Shown piece after piece: positions 52,793 to 60,974 of a DNA stretch of 64,000 bases. The notes beneath the pieces were generated by a model, which worked only from the letters and a program-made list of their open reading frames with translations, made no database searches and was not told the origin of the DNA. This DNA comes from Bacteroidota bacterium (GTDB taxonomy: Bacteria; Bacteroidota; Bacteroidia; Bacteroidales; F082): positions 1 through 64,000 of the forward strand of contig JAERTD010000013.1 of NCBI GenBank assembly GCA_016845175.1, written 5' to 3'. A program made the translations under genes and the position numbers. The stretch's first letter is position 1. Each line of letters begins with the position of its first letter.

Positions 52793-53503
52793 ATGCCAAC
52801 ACAAAAAAAAGCCATCTTTAACTGGAGCAGCGGAAAAGATTCAGCACTGGCTCTTATGGAGGTTATCGAACAAAATGAGTATGATATTCACTGTTTGTTC
52901 ACCTCCATTAATAAGGAAGCGCAACGGGTGAGCATGCATGGTGTTCGAAAGGAATTGCTTGAGGAGCAAGCCCTTAGCCTTGGTATCAGCTTACAGATAC
53001 TGGCACTCCCTGAAACGCCTTCCATGGAAGATTATGACCATTATATGTCCAGAAAAATGAATGAATTCGTAAGTGAAAAAGTGGCTTACTCCATCTTTGG
53101 TGACATCAATCTTGAAGATCTAAGACAATACCGTGAACACCAACTGGCATCTGTTGGTTTAAAGGCTGTCTTTCCCTTGTGGAGGCGTCCAACGGCAAAT
53201 ATCATCAAAGACTTTATTGACAAAGGATTTAAAGCGGTAGTGACCTGTGTCAGTGACAAGTATTTAGATGCTTCCTTCACGGGCAGGGTGATCGACAAGT
53301 CCTTTCTCAGCGACCTCCCTAAAGAGGTGGACCCTTGTGGAGAGAACGGAGAGTTTCACAGTTTTGTTTTTGACGGCCCCATGTTCAAATTTCCCATTGC
53401 TTATAAACTTGGAGAAGTGGTTCACAAGGTTTATGATAGCGGAAAGGAAAAGAAAAGTCATGATACTGGTTTTTATTTTCGGGATTTGATAAAAATCAAT
53501 TGA
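52793..53503 (+). CDS. Dph6-like ATP-pyrophosphatase
   Basis: A 236-residue PP-loop ATPase of the diphthine-ammonia ligase family. The P-loop motif is FNWSSGKDSALALM. The conserved middle contains FGDINLEDLRQYREHQLASV, and the C-terminal signature is CGENGEFHSFVFDGP. In archaea and eukaryotes Dph6 amidates diphthine on elongation factor 2. Bacteria lack diphthamide, so the true substrate here is unknown. A good promoter sits just upstream and the gene is probably monocistronic. Confidence 0.88.
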   Translation: MPTQKKAIFNWSSGKDSALALMEVIEQNEYDIHCLFTSINKEAQRVSMHGVRKELLEEQALSLGISLQILALPETPSMEDYDHYMSRKMNEFVSEKVAYSIFGDINLEDLRQYREHQLASVGLKAVFPLWRRPTANIIKDFIDKGFKAVVTCVSDKYLDASFTGRVIDKSFLSDLPKEVDPCGENGEFHSFVFDGPMFKFPIAYKLGEVVHKVYDSGKEKKSHDTGFYFRDLIKIN

Positions 53504-53529
53504 GGAAAGCGGGCTTTTACTTACTTTTG
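53500..53529 (+). promoter_or_regulatory. Promoter of the histidine kinase gene
   Basis: TTG at 53500-53502, a 19-base spacer and an exact TACTTTTG at 53522-53529 form the best consensus promoter in the window. The -33 TTG overlaps the stop of the Dph6-like gene. The predicted leader is only about 15-20 bases. Confidence 0.6.
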
Positions 53530-53552
53530 TGAATTAATTAACAAAGGATTTG

Positions 53553-55646
53553 GTGAAATCTTATCTGAGCAATATCAACGTTAAATTCAAGCTATTCTAT
53601 CCTGTATTTCTGGGTTTTATAGGTGCCATTCTATTTATCACCTTTTTACAGATCAGACAATCAAAGGGAAGCATCTATAGTCTTGCAGAGAGCAATATGC
53701 AGCTGGAGGTAAAAACCATAGCCAAAATGTTTGAGAGGGAAAGGGAGCTTAAAATGGAAAAGGTGAAACGCGATTTGAAAATGGCTCATGACCTTTTTTA
53801 CCGTTTTCCTATTTCAAGAGATAAGAAAGCCTCAAGTCTAAAAGCCACCAATCAGATTAACAAAGAATCTCATCAGCTTAGTATCCAAAGTTTTCAACGC
53901 CAGGGAAAATCACTTCTTTTCGATGAAGAATTCCCTGGAATTACTCACCAGCTATTTGGAGGGACAACCACCATATTCCAGAAAATTGACAGCGGGTACC
54001 TGAGAATTGCCACCAATGTACTCAACTCCAAAGGCATGCCGGCTGTGGGTACCTACATTCCCAAACAATCGCCTGTGGTAAAAACCATCGAAAATGGAGA
54101 GACCTATTATGGACGTGCCTATGTGGTGAACGACTGGTATATAACAGCCTATGAGCCCATCTGGATGCATAATGAAATTGTGGGAATGCTTTATGTGGGA
54201 GATAAGGAAAAAGACCTGAGTAAACTGGACAGTATTTTGCAGAGTCTGTCCATCGGCAAAACAGGATATCCGTTTGTGGTAGATCAGTACGGAGAGATGA
54301 TTATCAATACAAGTGAAGACAAGCTTGTTCCCATTGATTCGCTCATGATGACCGAAATTCTACATCATAAAAAGGGTGTCAGCCGGTACTTTTCAGAAGA
54401 GATGAAAAAGGAGTACATATTGGCTTATGACTACTACCCTGATTTTCATTTCCATATCGTAGCATTGGTGCCAGTAAATGAACTGACCCAGGCTTCCATC
54501 AATAGCATTATCAATAGTGCCGTCCTCATCGGTGTATTGGCGACCATATTTTTTATTCTCCTGATCCTAACCACCACAACCCGAAGAGTTCATCGTCTCC
54601 TTAACGCCATCAGGCTTAGCAATATTAAACTCAGAACCACCAAAGAAGCATTAAAACAAAGTGAAGAAAATTTCAGAACCCTTTTTAATCACAGCAGTGA
54701 TGAAATTATAGTCTCTGATCTCCAAGCCAACATCCTGGAGATGAATGACAAGGCTTGTGATACTCTGGGTTACACTCGTGAGGAGCTACTGGAAATGAAT
54801 ATGCTGGATTTAAAACCAGAAAAATTTGCCAGAACATTTTTAGAAAACAGAAGCAAGCTGAAAGCTCAAGGACGTCTGATATTTGAATCGGCTTTAAAGA
54901 CGAAGGCAGGACTAATCATTCCCATCGAAACCAACAGTCGTTTAGTGGAGTACAGTGGCAAACAAGTAATACTTAGCATTTCCAGAAACCTGACCCAGAG
55001 AAATGAACTGGAAAGAAAAGTACTTAGCGCGGTAATTCAAACTGAGGAAAGGGAAAGGGAAAGGTTCTCCAAGGATATGCACGACGGTTTGGGTCCATTG
55101 TTGTCGAGCATCAAACTCTACGTAAACGAATTGGGTTCAGATGACAGCACCCAGGAGGAAAAGCAGGAATATATCAAACAGGTGAACGAAATAATCGATC
55201 AGGCCGTAACCAGCACCCGTGAGATTTCTAATAATCTGATGCCGCGTATCATTCACGAATATGGTATGGTAAAAGCCCTGGATTCCTTCTGCAAGAAAAT
55301 AAACCTCACCAACAAAATACTTATTCAGTTTGAAGCCAAGGGCTTCGATGAAATGGTTGACAAGAATGTTCAGCTCATCCTTTTCAGGGTTACAACAGAG
55401 TTAATAACCAACACTTTAAAACATGCCAGAGCTACTCTGATCAACATTAAACTCAACAGGGAAGACGGCAGAATTTCATTGCACTTTGAAGATAATGGTA
55501 TAGGATTTAATACTGAGAAAATCATGTCTGATAAGCGCAGCGGCATAGGACTTAAAAGCATTATTAGCCGGATTAGGTCCATCAATGGAACCTACCAATT
55601 TATGAGCGAGGTTGGTCAGGGATTCAGAATAATAATTGAGATTTAA
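53553..55646 (+). CDS. Cache-PAS sensor histidine kinase (HisKA_3 type)
   Basis: A 697-residue membrane sensor kinase. A membrane helix at about 13-33 opens a periplasmic Cache-type sensor (about 35-315, with VVKTIENGETYYGRAYVVND and GKTGYPFVVDQYGEMIINTS), and a second helix lies near 318-342. A PAS domain (about 370-480; FRTLFNHSSDEIIVSDL) precedes a HisKA_3 dimerisation domain with phospho-acceptor His about 510 (KDMHDGLGPLLSSIKLYVNE) and an HATPase domain (VTTELITNTLKHARATLI, FEDNGIGF, SGIGLKSIISRI). The GTG at 53553 is favoured: AAAGGA lies at a suitable distance; TTG at 53550 is the alternative. It pairs with the regulator that follows. Confidence 0.93.
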   Translation: MKSYLSNINVKFKLFYPVFLGFIGAILFITFLQIRQSKGSIYSLAESNMQLEVKTIAKMFERERELKMEKVKRDLKMAHDLFYRFPISRDKKASSLKATNQINKESHQLSIQSFQRQGKSLLFDEEFPGITHQLFGGTTTIFQKIDSGYLRIATNVLNSKGMPAVGTYIPKQSPVVKTIENGETYYGRAYVVNDWYITAYEPIWMHNEIVGMLYVGDKEKDLSKLDSILQSLSIGKTGYPFVVDQYGEMIINTSEDKLVPIDSLMMTEILHHKKGVSRYFSEEMKKEYILAYDYYPDFHFHIVALVPVNELTQASINSIINSAVLIGVLATIFFILLILTTTTRRVHRLLNAIRLSNIKLRTTKEALKQSEENFRTLFNHSSDEIIVSDLQANILEMNDKACDTLGYTREELLEMNMLDLKPEKFARTFLENRSKLKAQGRLIFESALKTKAGLIIPIETNSRLVEYSGKQVILSISRNLTQRNELERKVLSAVIQTEERERERFSKDMHDGLGPLLSSIKLYVNELGSDDSTQEEKQEYIKQVNEIIDQAVTSTREISNNLMPRIIHEYGMVKALDSFCKKINLTNKILIQFEAKGFDEMVDKNVQLILFRVTTELITNTLKHARATLINIKLNREDGRISLHFEDNGIGFNTEKIMSDKRSGIGLKSIISRIRSINGTYQFMSEVGQGFRIIIEI

Positions 55647-55671
55647 GAACAAATCGGAGCAGGGTCTTTAT

Positions 55672-55679
55672 TATCTTTG
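55672..55679 (+). promoter_or_regulatory. Candidate -7 element before response regulator
   Basis: TATCTTTG matches TAnnTTTG and lies 15 bases before the ATG at 55694, so the regulator may be made independently of the kinase. The -33 box is not clear. Confidence 0.35.
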
Positions 55680-55693
55680 TTGAAGAATAATCC

Positions 55694-56341
55694 ATGGATA
55701 CACAAGTCAAAATAATCATCGTAGACGACCACGAAATTTTTCGAAATGGTCTGAAGATGGTATTAGGCAAACTAAGCTATATTCAGGTGGTTGGAGAAGC
55801 AGAGAATGGACAGCAGTTTCTGGATATCATCCGTACAACTTCCTGTGACCTGGTTCTAATGGATATTGAAATGCCTGTGATGTCGGGTATTGATGCCACA
55901 CGTCAAGCTTTAAAAGAGCAAGCCGATTTAAAGGTAATCGCTCTCACCATGTTCAATGAAGACGAATACATTCAAAGCATGATGGATGCTGGAGTAAAAG
56001 GCTTTCTCATAAAAAATATCACCAAAGAGACTTTGGATAAAGCCATCCGTACCGTACAAGGTGGAGGTAATTTTTACTCTGAAGAGCTATTTAATTTCTT
56101 CACCCGCCGTGTTGTCCCTGAAGAAAAACAGGAAACGGTAGACATAAAGCTAACCAGTCGTGAAAAAGAAATCCTTCAGCTTCTCTCAGAAGGACTAAAC
56201 AATAAGGAAATTGCAGATATTCTTTATGTGAGCGAACGTACTGTAGTGGGACACAAATCGAATCTTCTGGCCAAAACTGGTTGCAAAAGCGCCATTAGTT
56301 TGTTGGCATTTGCTATTAAAAACAAATTGGTAATCATTTAA
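55694..56341 (+). CDS. NarL/LuxR-family response regulator
   Basis: A 215-residue regulator. The receiver domain (about 5-120) has the acidic pair in [11 protein letters not shown], the phospho-acceptor D57 in [13 protein letters not shown], and the Lys in KGFLIKN. The C-terminal LuxR-type helix-turn-helix (about 150-212) reads [20 protein letters not shown] then [20 protein letters not shown]. The preceding HisKA_3 kinase is its natural partner. Targets are unknown; the nearby STAS-like and GH47 genes are candidates. Confidence 0.95.
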   Translation: MDTQVKIIIVDDHEIFRNGLKMVLGKLSYIQVVGEAENGQQFLDIIRTTSCDLVLMDIEMPVMSGIDATRQALKEQADLKVIALTMFNEDEYIQSMMDAGVKGFLIKNITKETLDKAIRTVQGGGNFYSEELFNFFTRRVVPEEKQETVDIKLTSREKEILQLLSEGLNNKEIADILYVSERTVVGHKSNLLAKTGCKSAISLLAFAIKNKLVII

Positions 56342-56364
56342 GAGATCCTATATAAACCTGTTTC

Positions 56365-56739
56365 ATGAGGGTAAAATACACATACGATGAAAGTGAAGGC
56401 ATCCTGTATGCTGCCCCTCCTACTCCCACAACCATCGACCTCATTGTTGAGCACTATCTCTACCTCAAGAATTTTAAGGATCTTTCACCAAGCCTCAGAA
56501 TTCTCATCGATTGCAGAAATGTACAGTTCAGAATTCTTCCTGATGAAATCTCGGAAACAGAAGAAGCCGTTGCTGAGGCACTGCAACATTTCAAGGATTT
56601 AAAAGAGGCCATTTTAGTAGAGCAACCTTTTGAAGTTGTCGTGGCTACCTTATTCCAGCAGTACAATGAGAGGCAAACAGCCTATGAATTTAATATTTTT
56701 TCCACGCTAAAGGAGGCCAAAAGGTGGTTAAAAAAATGA
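56365..56739 (+). CDS. STAS/SpoIIAA-like small protein
   Basis: A 124-residue soluble protein with alternating strands and helices: VKYTYDESEGILYAAPPTP, LRILIDCRNVQFRILPDEIS, EAILVEQPFEVVVATLFQQY and FNIFSTLKEAKRWLKK. The final helix with the F-STLKEAKRWL pattern is typical of the SpoIIAA-like/STAS family in Bacteroidota. There is no signal peptide or membrane segment. It starts 23 bases after the response regulator and may be co-transcribed. The role is unknown. Confidence 0.65.
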   Translation: MRVKYTYDESEGILYAAPPTPTTIDLIVEHYLYLKNFKDLSPSLRILIDCRNVQFRILPDEISETEEAVAEALQHFKDLKEAILVEQPFEVVVATLFQQYNERQTAYEFNIFSTLKEAKRWLKK

Positions 56740-56825
56740 CTTGTAGGTTTTGATGACATGAATCGGATTATACTTACCATAGTAGTTGAATCAAAAACAT
56801 TTTAACCAAAAACCAACCACTTAGC

Positions 56826-58307
56826 ATGAAGGCATACAGGAAATCAATAACAAGGATTCTTAGCAAATTAATAAATACAGCCTCAAAATTTACAGTTTTC
56901 ACAGTGATGTTTGGTAGTATACTTTTTTGTACTAACTCATGTATACAAGAGTCAACAAAAAGCAACAATTCTAAACAGGAAAACTATTTAGTAGAGGCTC
57001 AACAATTAGCTGAGGAAGTGGTTGCTGAAACCATGAGGTCATGGCAATCCTATAAGCAATATGCCTGGGGTCATGATGTACTGGCACCGCTCTCAAAATC
57101 ACATAAGGACTGGTACGCCAAACCTTTATATATTTCTCCCATTGATGCTTATAGTACATTGGCGGTTATGGGTCTTGATGAAGAAGCAAAAATGATAGAG
57201 AATTATGTGGTGGATTCCCTCGATTTTAATGTTGATATCGACGCTAAAATATTTGAGGTAAATATTCGAATCTTAGGAGGATTACTCAGTATGTATGAAA
57301 TCTCAGGAAACGCTAAAGTACTAGATAAAGCAAGGGATTTCGCAGATCGTATGTTACCTGCATTTAATACTCAAACTGGCATTCCCACCTATTGGGTAAA
57401 CCTGAAAACAGGAGAGACCAAAGGAGATACGGTAAATGTGGCTGAAGCAGCATCCTATACCTTTGAAATGGGCATTTTAAGTTATTATACGAAAGACCCT
57501 ACCTACTATCAGGCAGCTAAAAAAGCCACCATGGCAGTTTTTAACAGGAGATCTGACATAGGATTAATAGGAGATGTGATCGATGTACAAAGCGGCCAGT
57601 GGGTTTCCAAACAAAGTCATATTTGTGCAGGTGTAGACTCCTATTATGAGTATCTGTATAAATCCTATCTGATGTTCGGGGATAATGATCTGAAAGAAGT
57701 TTGGGATCAGAGCATTGGGCCCATACATCAATATATGGCTGAGGATTATAAAGGTCAGTTGTGGTACGGCCGTGTGGATATGGAAACCGGAGCGCATGTC
57801 AGTTCGGTCGTCACCTTATATGATGCATTCTTCCCTGCCCTTTTGGCCCTTTCAGGAGATTTGGAACATGCAAAAAAATATCAAAACACGTGGAGCGCCT
57901 TGTGGAACAAATATGGTCTGGAACCTATGGTATACGACTATAAAAAAGAACAACCCAATTATCCGGCCTACGATCTGAACCCAGAGATCATTGAATCTGC
58001 CTATTATCTGTATCATTTCACAGGAGATTCCATCTATTTCAATATGAATGCCTCTTTCTGGGAAGACATCAAGAAGTATTGCAAAACAGATGTGGCCTTT
58101 ACCTCAGTGGCAGATGTGCAAACCATGGAGAAAAAGGATTATATGCCTACCTTCTTCTTTGCAGAAACTCTAAAATACCTCTACCTTACTTTCAGTATGC
58201 ACACAGGTGAGTTTTCCTTTGACAACCACCTTTTTACCACTGAAGCCCACCAATTCAACAGAAATCATATTAACCAGGAGGCAGCAGCTGAATATTTGGG
58301 ATTTTGA
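56826..58307 (+). CDS. GH47-like alpha-1,2-mannosidase, lipoprotein
   Basis: A 493-residue envelope protein. An N-terminal hydrophobic region ends FCTNSC (C about 39), a probable lipoprotein signal. The rest is an (alpha/alpha) barrel with GH47 marks: RSWQSYKQYAWGHDVLAPLS, the pair DAKIFEVNIRILGGLLSMYE, GDTVNVAEAASYTFEMGILS, SGQWVSKQSHICAGVDSYYE, the catalytic-region FFAETLKYLYLTFS, and the terminal LFTTEAHQF whose Thr binds calcium in the family. GH47 enzymes are inverting alpha-1,2-mannosidases, best known from eukaryotic glycoprotein processing; bacterial members are fewer. The start is the ATG at 56826, although the N-region before the helix is long. Confidence 0.85.
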   Translation: MKAYRKSITRILSKLINTASKFTVFTVMFGSILFCTNSCIQESTKSNNSKQENYLVEAQQLAEEVVAETMRSWQSYKQYAWGHDVLAPLSKSHKDWYAKPLYISPIDAYSTLAVMGLDEEAKMIENYVVDSLDFNVDIDAKIFEVNIRILGGLLSMYEISGNAKVLDKARDFADRMLPAFNTQTGIPTYWVNLKTGETKGDTVNVAEAASYTFEMGILSYYTKDPTYYQAAKKATMAVFNRRSDIGLIGDVIDVQSGQWVSKQSHICAGVDSYYEYLYKSYLMFGDNDLKEVWDQSIGPIHQYMAEDYKGQLWYGRVDMETGAHVSSVVTLYDAFFPALLALSGDLEHAKKYQNTWSALWNKYGLEPMVYDYKKEQPNYPAYDLNPEIIESAYYLYHFTGDSIYFNMNASFWEDIKKYCKTDVAFTSVADVQTMEKKDYMPTFFFAETLKYLYLTFSMHTGEFSFDNHLFTTEAHQFNRNHINQEAAAEYLGF

Positions 58308-58433
58308 AACCCTAAGTAACTCATCTTCAAACAACAAAATTGTCCTAAATATTTGTTAAATTTAGCCTCATACATATGGAATAGCTAATTAAGTCGTTCT
58401 ATTGTGCATATTAAATTGTACAAAAAGATCGCT

Positions 58434-59228
58434 ATGAGTTTCTTCGAAATTTATCTTTTTGCTCTCATTGCCATTATGACGTTTATGAGCCTGCTTTGGC
58501 TGGTGAGTGTCATTCAAAAAAATGCAAGTATCGTAGATCCTTTCTGGGGTATGCTGTTTATCATAGCCGGAGTTTTTTATGCTATATATACCGATCCGAT
58601 GACCAATCGTAAAATACTGGTATTGTTGCTGGTGATCCTATGGGGATTGCGATTAAGCATATTCCTGGGATGGAGAAACCGTGGCAAAGGTGAAGACTTC
58701 AGATACCAGCAATTCAGAAAAGACTTTGGTCCTGAGCGCTATTGGTGGGTAAGCTTTTTCCAAACTTTTTTATTGCAAGGTGTTTTGGCGTGGTTAATTT
58801 CTGCTCCTCTTTTAGCAAGCATGTATTATACCGATAACCGGGCACTGGACTGGACAGACTATTCTGCCCTTGGTTTGTGGATCATAGGGTTTCTGTTCGA
58901 AGCCATTGGTGACTTACAGCTAAGCAGGTTTAAAGCCAATCCAGCCAATAAGGGGAAGGTGCTGAGATCAGGTTTATGGAAGTTCACCAGGCACCCCAAC
59001 TATTTCGGCAATGCCATGATCTGGTGGGCTTTCGGTCTTTTTGCAGTGGCCAGTGGCAGCTACCTACCTCTTCTGAGCTCGCTGCTCATGGTGCTTTTAC
59101 TCTTGAAAGTTTCGGGCGTCTCACTTCTGGAAAAAACCTTGAAAGCAAGCAAACCGGACTATCATGAGTATATGAACTCCACATCTGCCTTCTTTCCATG
59201 GTTTCCAAAAAATAAAAAACGGTCCTAA
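58434..59228 (+). CDS. DUF1295 membrane protein (steroid reductase/ICMT-like)
   Basis: A 264-residue polytopic membrane protein of DUF1295. Family marks are VSVIQKNASIVDPFWGMLFI, GLRLSIFLGWRNRGKGEDFR, FEAIGDLQLSRFKANPANKG and the C-terminal LWKFTRHPNYFGNAMIWWAF. That last motif is shared with isoprenylcysteine methyltransferases and steroid 5-alpha-reductases and probably binds a cofactor. The ATG at 58434 is favoured over a GTG at 58404. The stop shares one base with the next start, so the two proteins are made together. Confidence 0.88.
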   Translation: MSFFEIYLFALIAIMTFMSLLWLVSVIQKNASIVDPFWGMLFIIAGVFYAIYTDPMTNRKILVLLLVILWGLRLSIFLGWRNRGKGEDFRYQQFRKDFGPERYWWVSFFQTFLLQGVLAWLISAPLLASMYYTDNRALDWTDYSALGLWIIGFLFEAIGDLQLSRFKANPANKGKVLRSGLWKFTRHPNYFGNAMIWWAFGLFAVASGSYLPLLSSLLMVLLLLKVSGVSLLEKTLKASKPDYHEYMNSTSAFFPWFPKNKKRS

Positions 59229-59983
59229 TGATAATACTGGACAATATCTGGCTTATTCTATTTTTTCTTTGGGGACTGCCATTAACCTACTATAGATCAA
59301 AGTTCCGGAAGATGGTCTATCAGACCGACAGCTGTCTCATAAACATACAGCCCCGATTTGGCAAAGAGTTGAAAGGACTTTTTGGTAATCTTTTTCCGGA
59401 GGACAAGGCCTATGTAAAACTCAGGAACTTCTACCGGTTTTATTTACTTATTTACACCCTGCTTTTCATTGCTTACATAAGCTTTAACAATGCCAACACA
59501 CAACAAGACGAAACTATGACAAAAATTGAAGTAGGATCAAAGATCCCGGAATTTTCACTACAAGACCAGCATGGAGATACTATTCATATCAGCTCCTTCC
59601 TGGGGAAAAAGAATATGGTTATCTATTTTTATCCAAAGGATGACACTCCCGGGTGTACCAAAGAGGCCTGTTATTTTCAGGATATGTTTGAGGTTTTCAA
59701 AGAGGCTGACGCAGAGGTAATCGGGATCAGTGGGCAGTCGGTTGAGAGTCATAAAAATTTTGCGAAAAAACATGGCCTTAGCTTTATTCTTCTGAGTGAC
59801 GAAGGGAATACAATCAGAAAACGATTCAAAGTACCCACCAATTTTCTTGGACTTATTCCGGGGAGGGTAACCTATGTGGTTGACAAAACAGGAACGGTGG
59901 TTTATATGTTCAGCTCACAGACTGAAGTCAACAAACATGTGGATGAGGCCTTGCGGATCATTCAAGAGCTTGAAAAGAAATAG
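59228..59983 (+). CDS. Membrane-anchored Bcp-like peroxiredoxin
   Basis: A 251-residue protein. Residues 1-96 hold a membrane-associated region with helices at about 5-22 and 70-87. Residues 97-251 are a complete Bcp/PrxQ-type peroxiredoxin: VGSKIPEFSLQDQHGDTIHI, the active site FYPKDDTPGCTKEACYFQDM with peroxidatic and resolving Cys five residues apart, and GRVTYVVDKTGTVVYMF. An internal ATG at 59516 could also yield a soluble 155-residue enzyme. The start overlaps the DUF1295 stop by one base, which suggests lipid peroxide protection linked to that membrane protein; this is inference. Confidence 0.88.
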   Translation: MIILDNIWLILFFLWGLPLTYYRSKFRKMVYQTDSCLINIQPRFGKELKGLFGNLFPEDKAYVKLRNFYRFYLLIYTLLFIAYISFNNANTQQDETMTKIEVGSKIPEFSLQDQHGDTIHISSFLGKKNMVIYFYPKDDTPGCTKEACYFQDMFEVFKEADAEVIGISGQSVESHKNFAKKHGLSFILLSDEGNTIRKRFKVPTNFLGLIPGRVTYVVDKTGTVVYMFSSQTEVNKHVDEALRIIQELEKK

Positions 59984-59989
59984 CTGGTA

Positions 59990-60040
59990 ACTGGCGCGAG
60001 CCTCCAGCCCCATACTGGCGCGAGTCTTCAGACTCGTGCC
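59990..60040. repeat. REP-like palindromic repeat
   Basis: ACTGGCGCGAG occurs twice, at 59990-60000 and 60014-60024. The second copy forms a 10-base stem: GGCGCGAGTC (60017-60026), loop TTCA, GACTCGTGCC (60031-60040), with one G-T wobble. The first copy is a partial arm. No T-run follows, so it is not a normal terminator. It is GC-rich against its surroundings and lies between two convergent genes, a typical place for REP elements. Confidence 0.55.
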
Positions 60041-60054
60041 TATTACCAAGAACC

Positions 60055-60825
60055 TCAAAACCGTAAAGAAAGGCAACTCAAACCGCCATCCAATTTTTGA
60101 AATTCAGACATTTCCAGCTCAACAATAGGATAATTTAACTGCTTGATTTTGCTTTTCGTTTCGGAAAAACCTTTGGGTATTAGCACCTTTTCATTGACCC
60201 ATATACAATTGGCCGCATAGGACTCCTGCTCTCCTACCTCTATTCTATTAAAGGATGTAAACAAAGGCTTATCAACAAACTCACCGGAAATCAGCAAGTT
60301 ATTATGTTCCAAATAGGCGAGACCAGTTTTCAGGTGCAAAAACAAATCAAGCATAACAGTTTGTCCGGTCATTCCATGGGTCTCTAATATCCCAATGAGT
60401 TGAGTAGCACCTGCCAGGTTTGTCCTTTCTGAAATACCAATATAAAAATGACTACCTACCATCATTACATCACCTGCTTCTATGGTAGCCGGTTCATTTA
60501 TTCGTTCAACCGCATCGTAATATTTCGCCACCACATCCATAATTTTTTTTGTCTCACCCTTTCGCGTGGGAGCTCCCGGGTTTGTAAGGATGGCCAACGA
60601 AGGTGTGAGAAGGGCGACATCCTCCACAAAACATGAATCAGGATGTTCTTCATCTGCTTCCAATACCTCCACTTCAAGCCCACAGGATTGCAAAGCCTTC
60701 ACGTAGGCCGCATGTTGGTGCATGGCTCGTTCATAATTGGGTGTACCCATATCTGTGGCAGACAGACCATGGACCATACTCCTGGCAGGTTTCCTCACAA
60801 TGGCATGTCGATATATCGGTTTCAT
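60055..60825 (-). CDS. Dimethylarginine dimethylaminohydrolase-like amidinotransferase-fold enzyme
   Basis: A 256-residue protein of the guanidino-modifying (DDAH/arginine deiminase) superfamily. Visible motifs are YERAMHQHAAYVKALQSCGL, DSCFVEDVALLTPSLAILTN (with the substrate-binding Asp/Glu), PATIEAGDVMMVGSHFYIGI, and the C-terminal nucleophile in LDGGLSCLSLRF. These residues are intact, so it is probably an active hydrolase of methylated arginine or a related guanidino compound. No signal peptide is seen. It is a single gene on the minus strand. Confidence 0.88.
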   Translation of the reverse strand: MKPIYRHAIVRKPARSMVHGLSATDMGTPNYERAMHQHAAYVKALQSCGLEVEVLEADEEHPDSCFVEDVALLTPSLAILTNPGAPTRKGETKKIMDVVAKYYDAVERINEPATIEAGDVMMVGSHFYIGISERTNLAGATQLIGILETHGMTGQTVMLDLFLHLKTGLAYLEHNNLLISGEFVDKPLFTSFNRIEVGEQESYAANCIWVNEKVLIPKGFSETKSKIKQLNYPIVELEMSEFQKLDGGLSCLSLRF

Positions 60826-60914
60826 GACTGAAAGTTTAAGAGCATTGGAGGGTGAAAATAAGAAACTTTATCTATAGCCCATTATTCCCAGGCTGCCTGA
60901 TCCTTTTAAAAGTC

Positions 60915-60922
60915 TATATTTG
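60915..60922 (+). promoter_or_regulatory. Candidate -7 element before PQQ-propeller gene
   Basis: TATATTTG matches TAnnTTTG and lies 52 bases before the ATG at 60975. The -33 element is uncertain. Confidence 0.35.
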
Positions 60923-60974
60923 AAGATGAGCACACGGTCTCATCATTAGTTATTGTTTGCCAAACCAAAATCCC

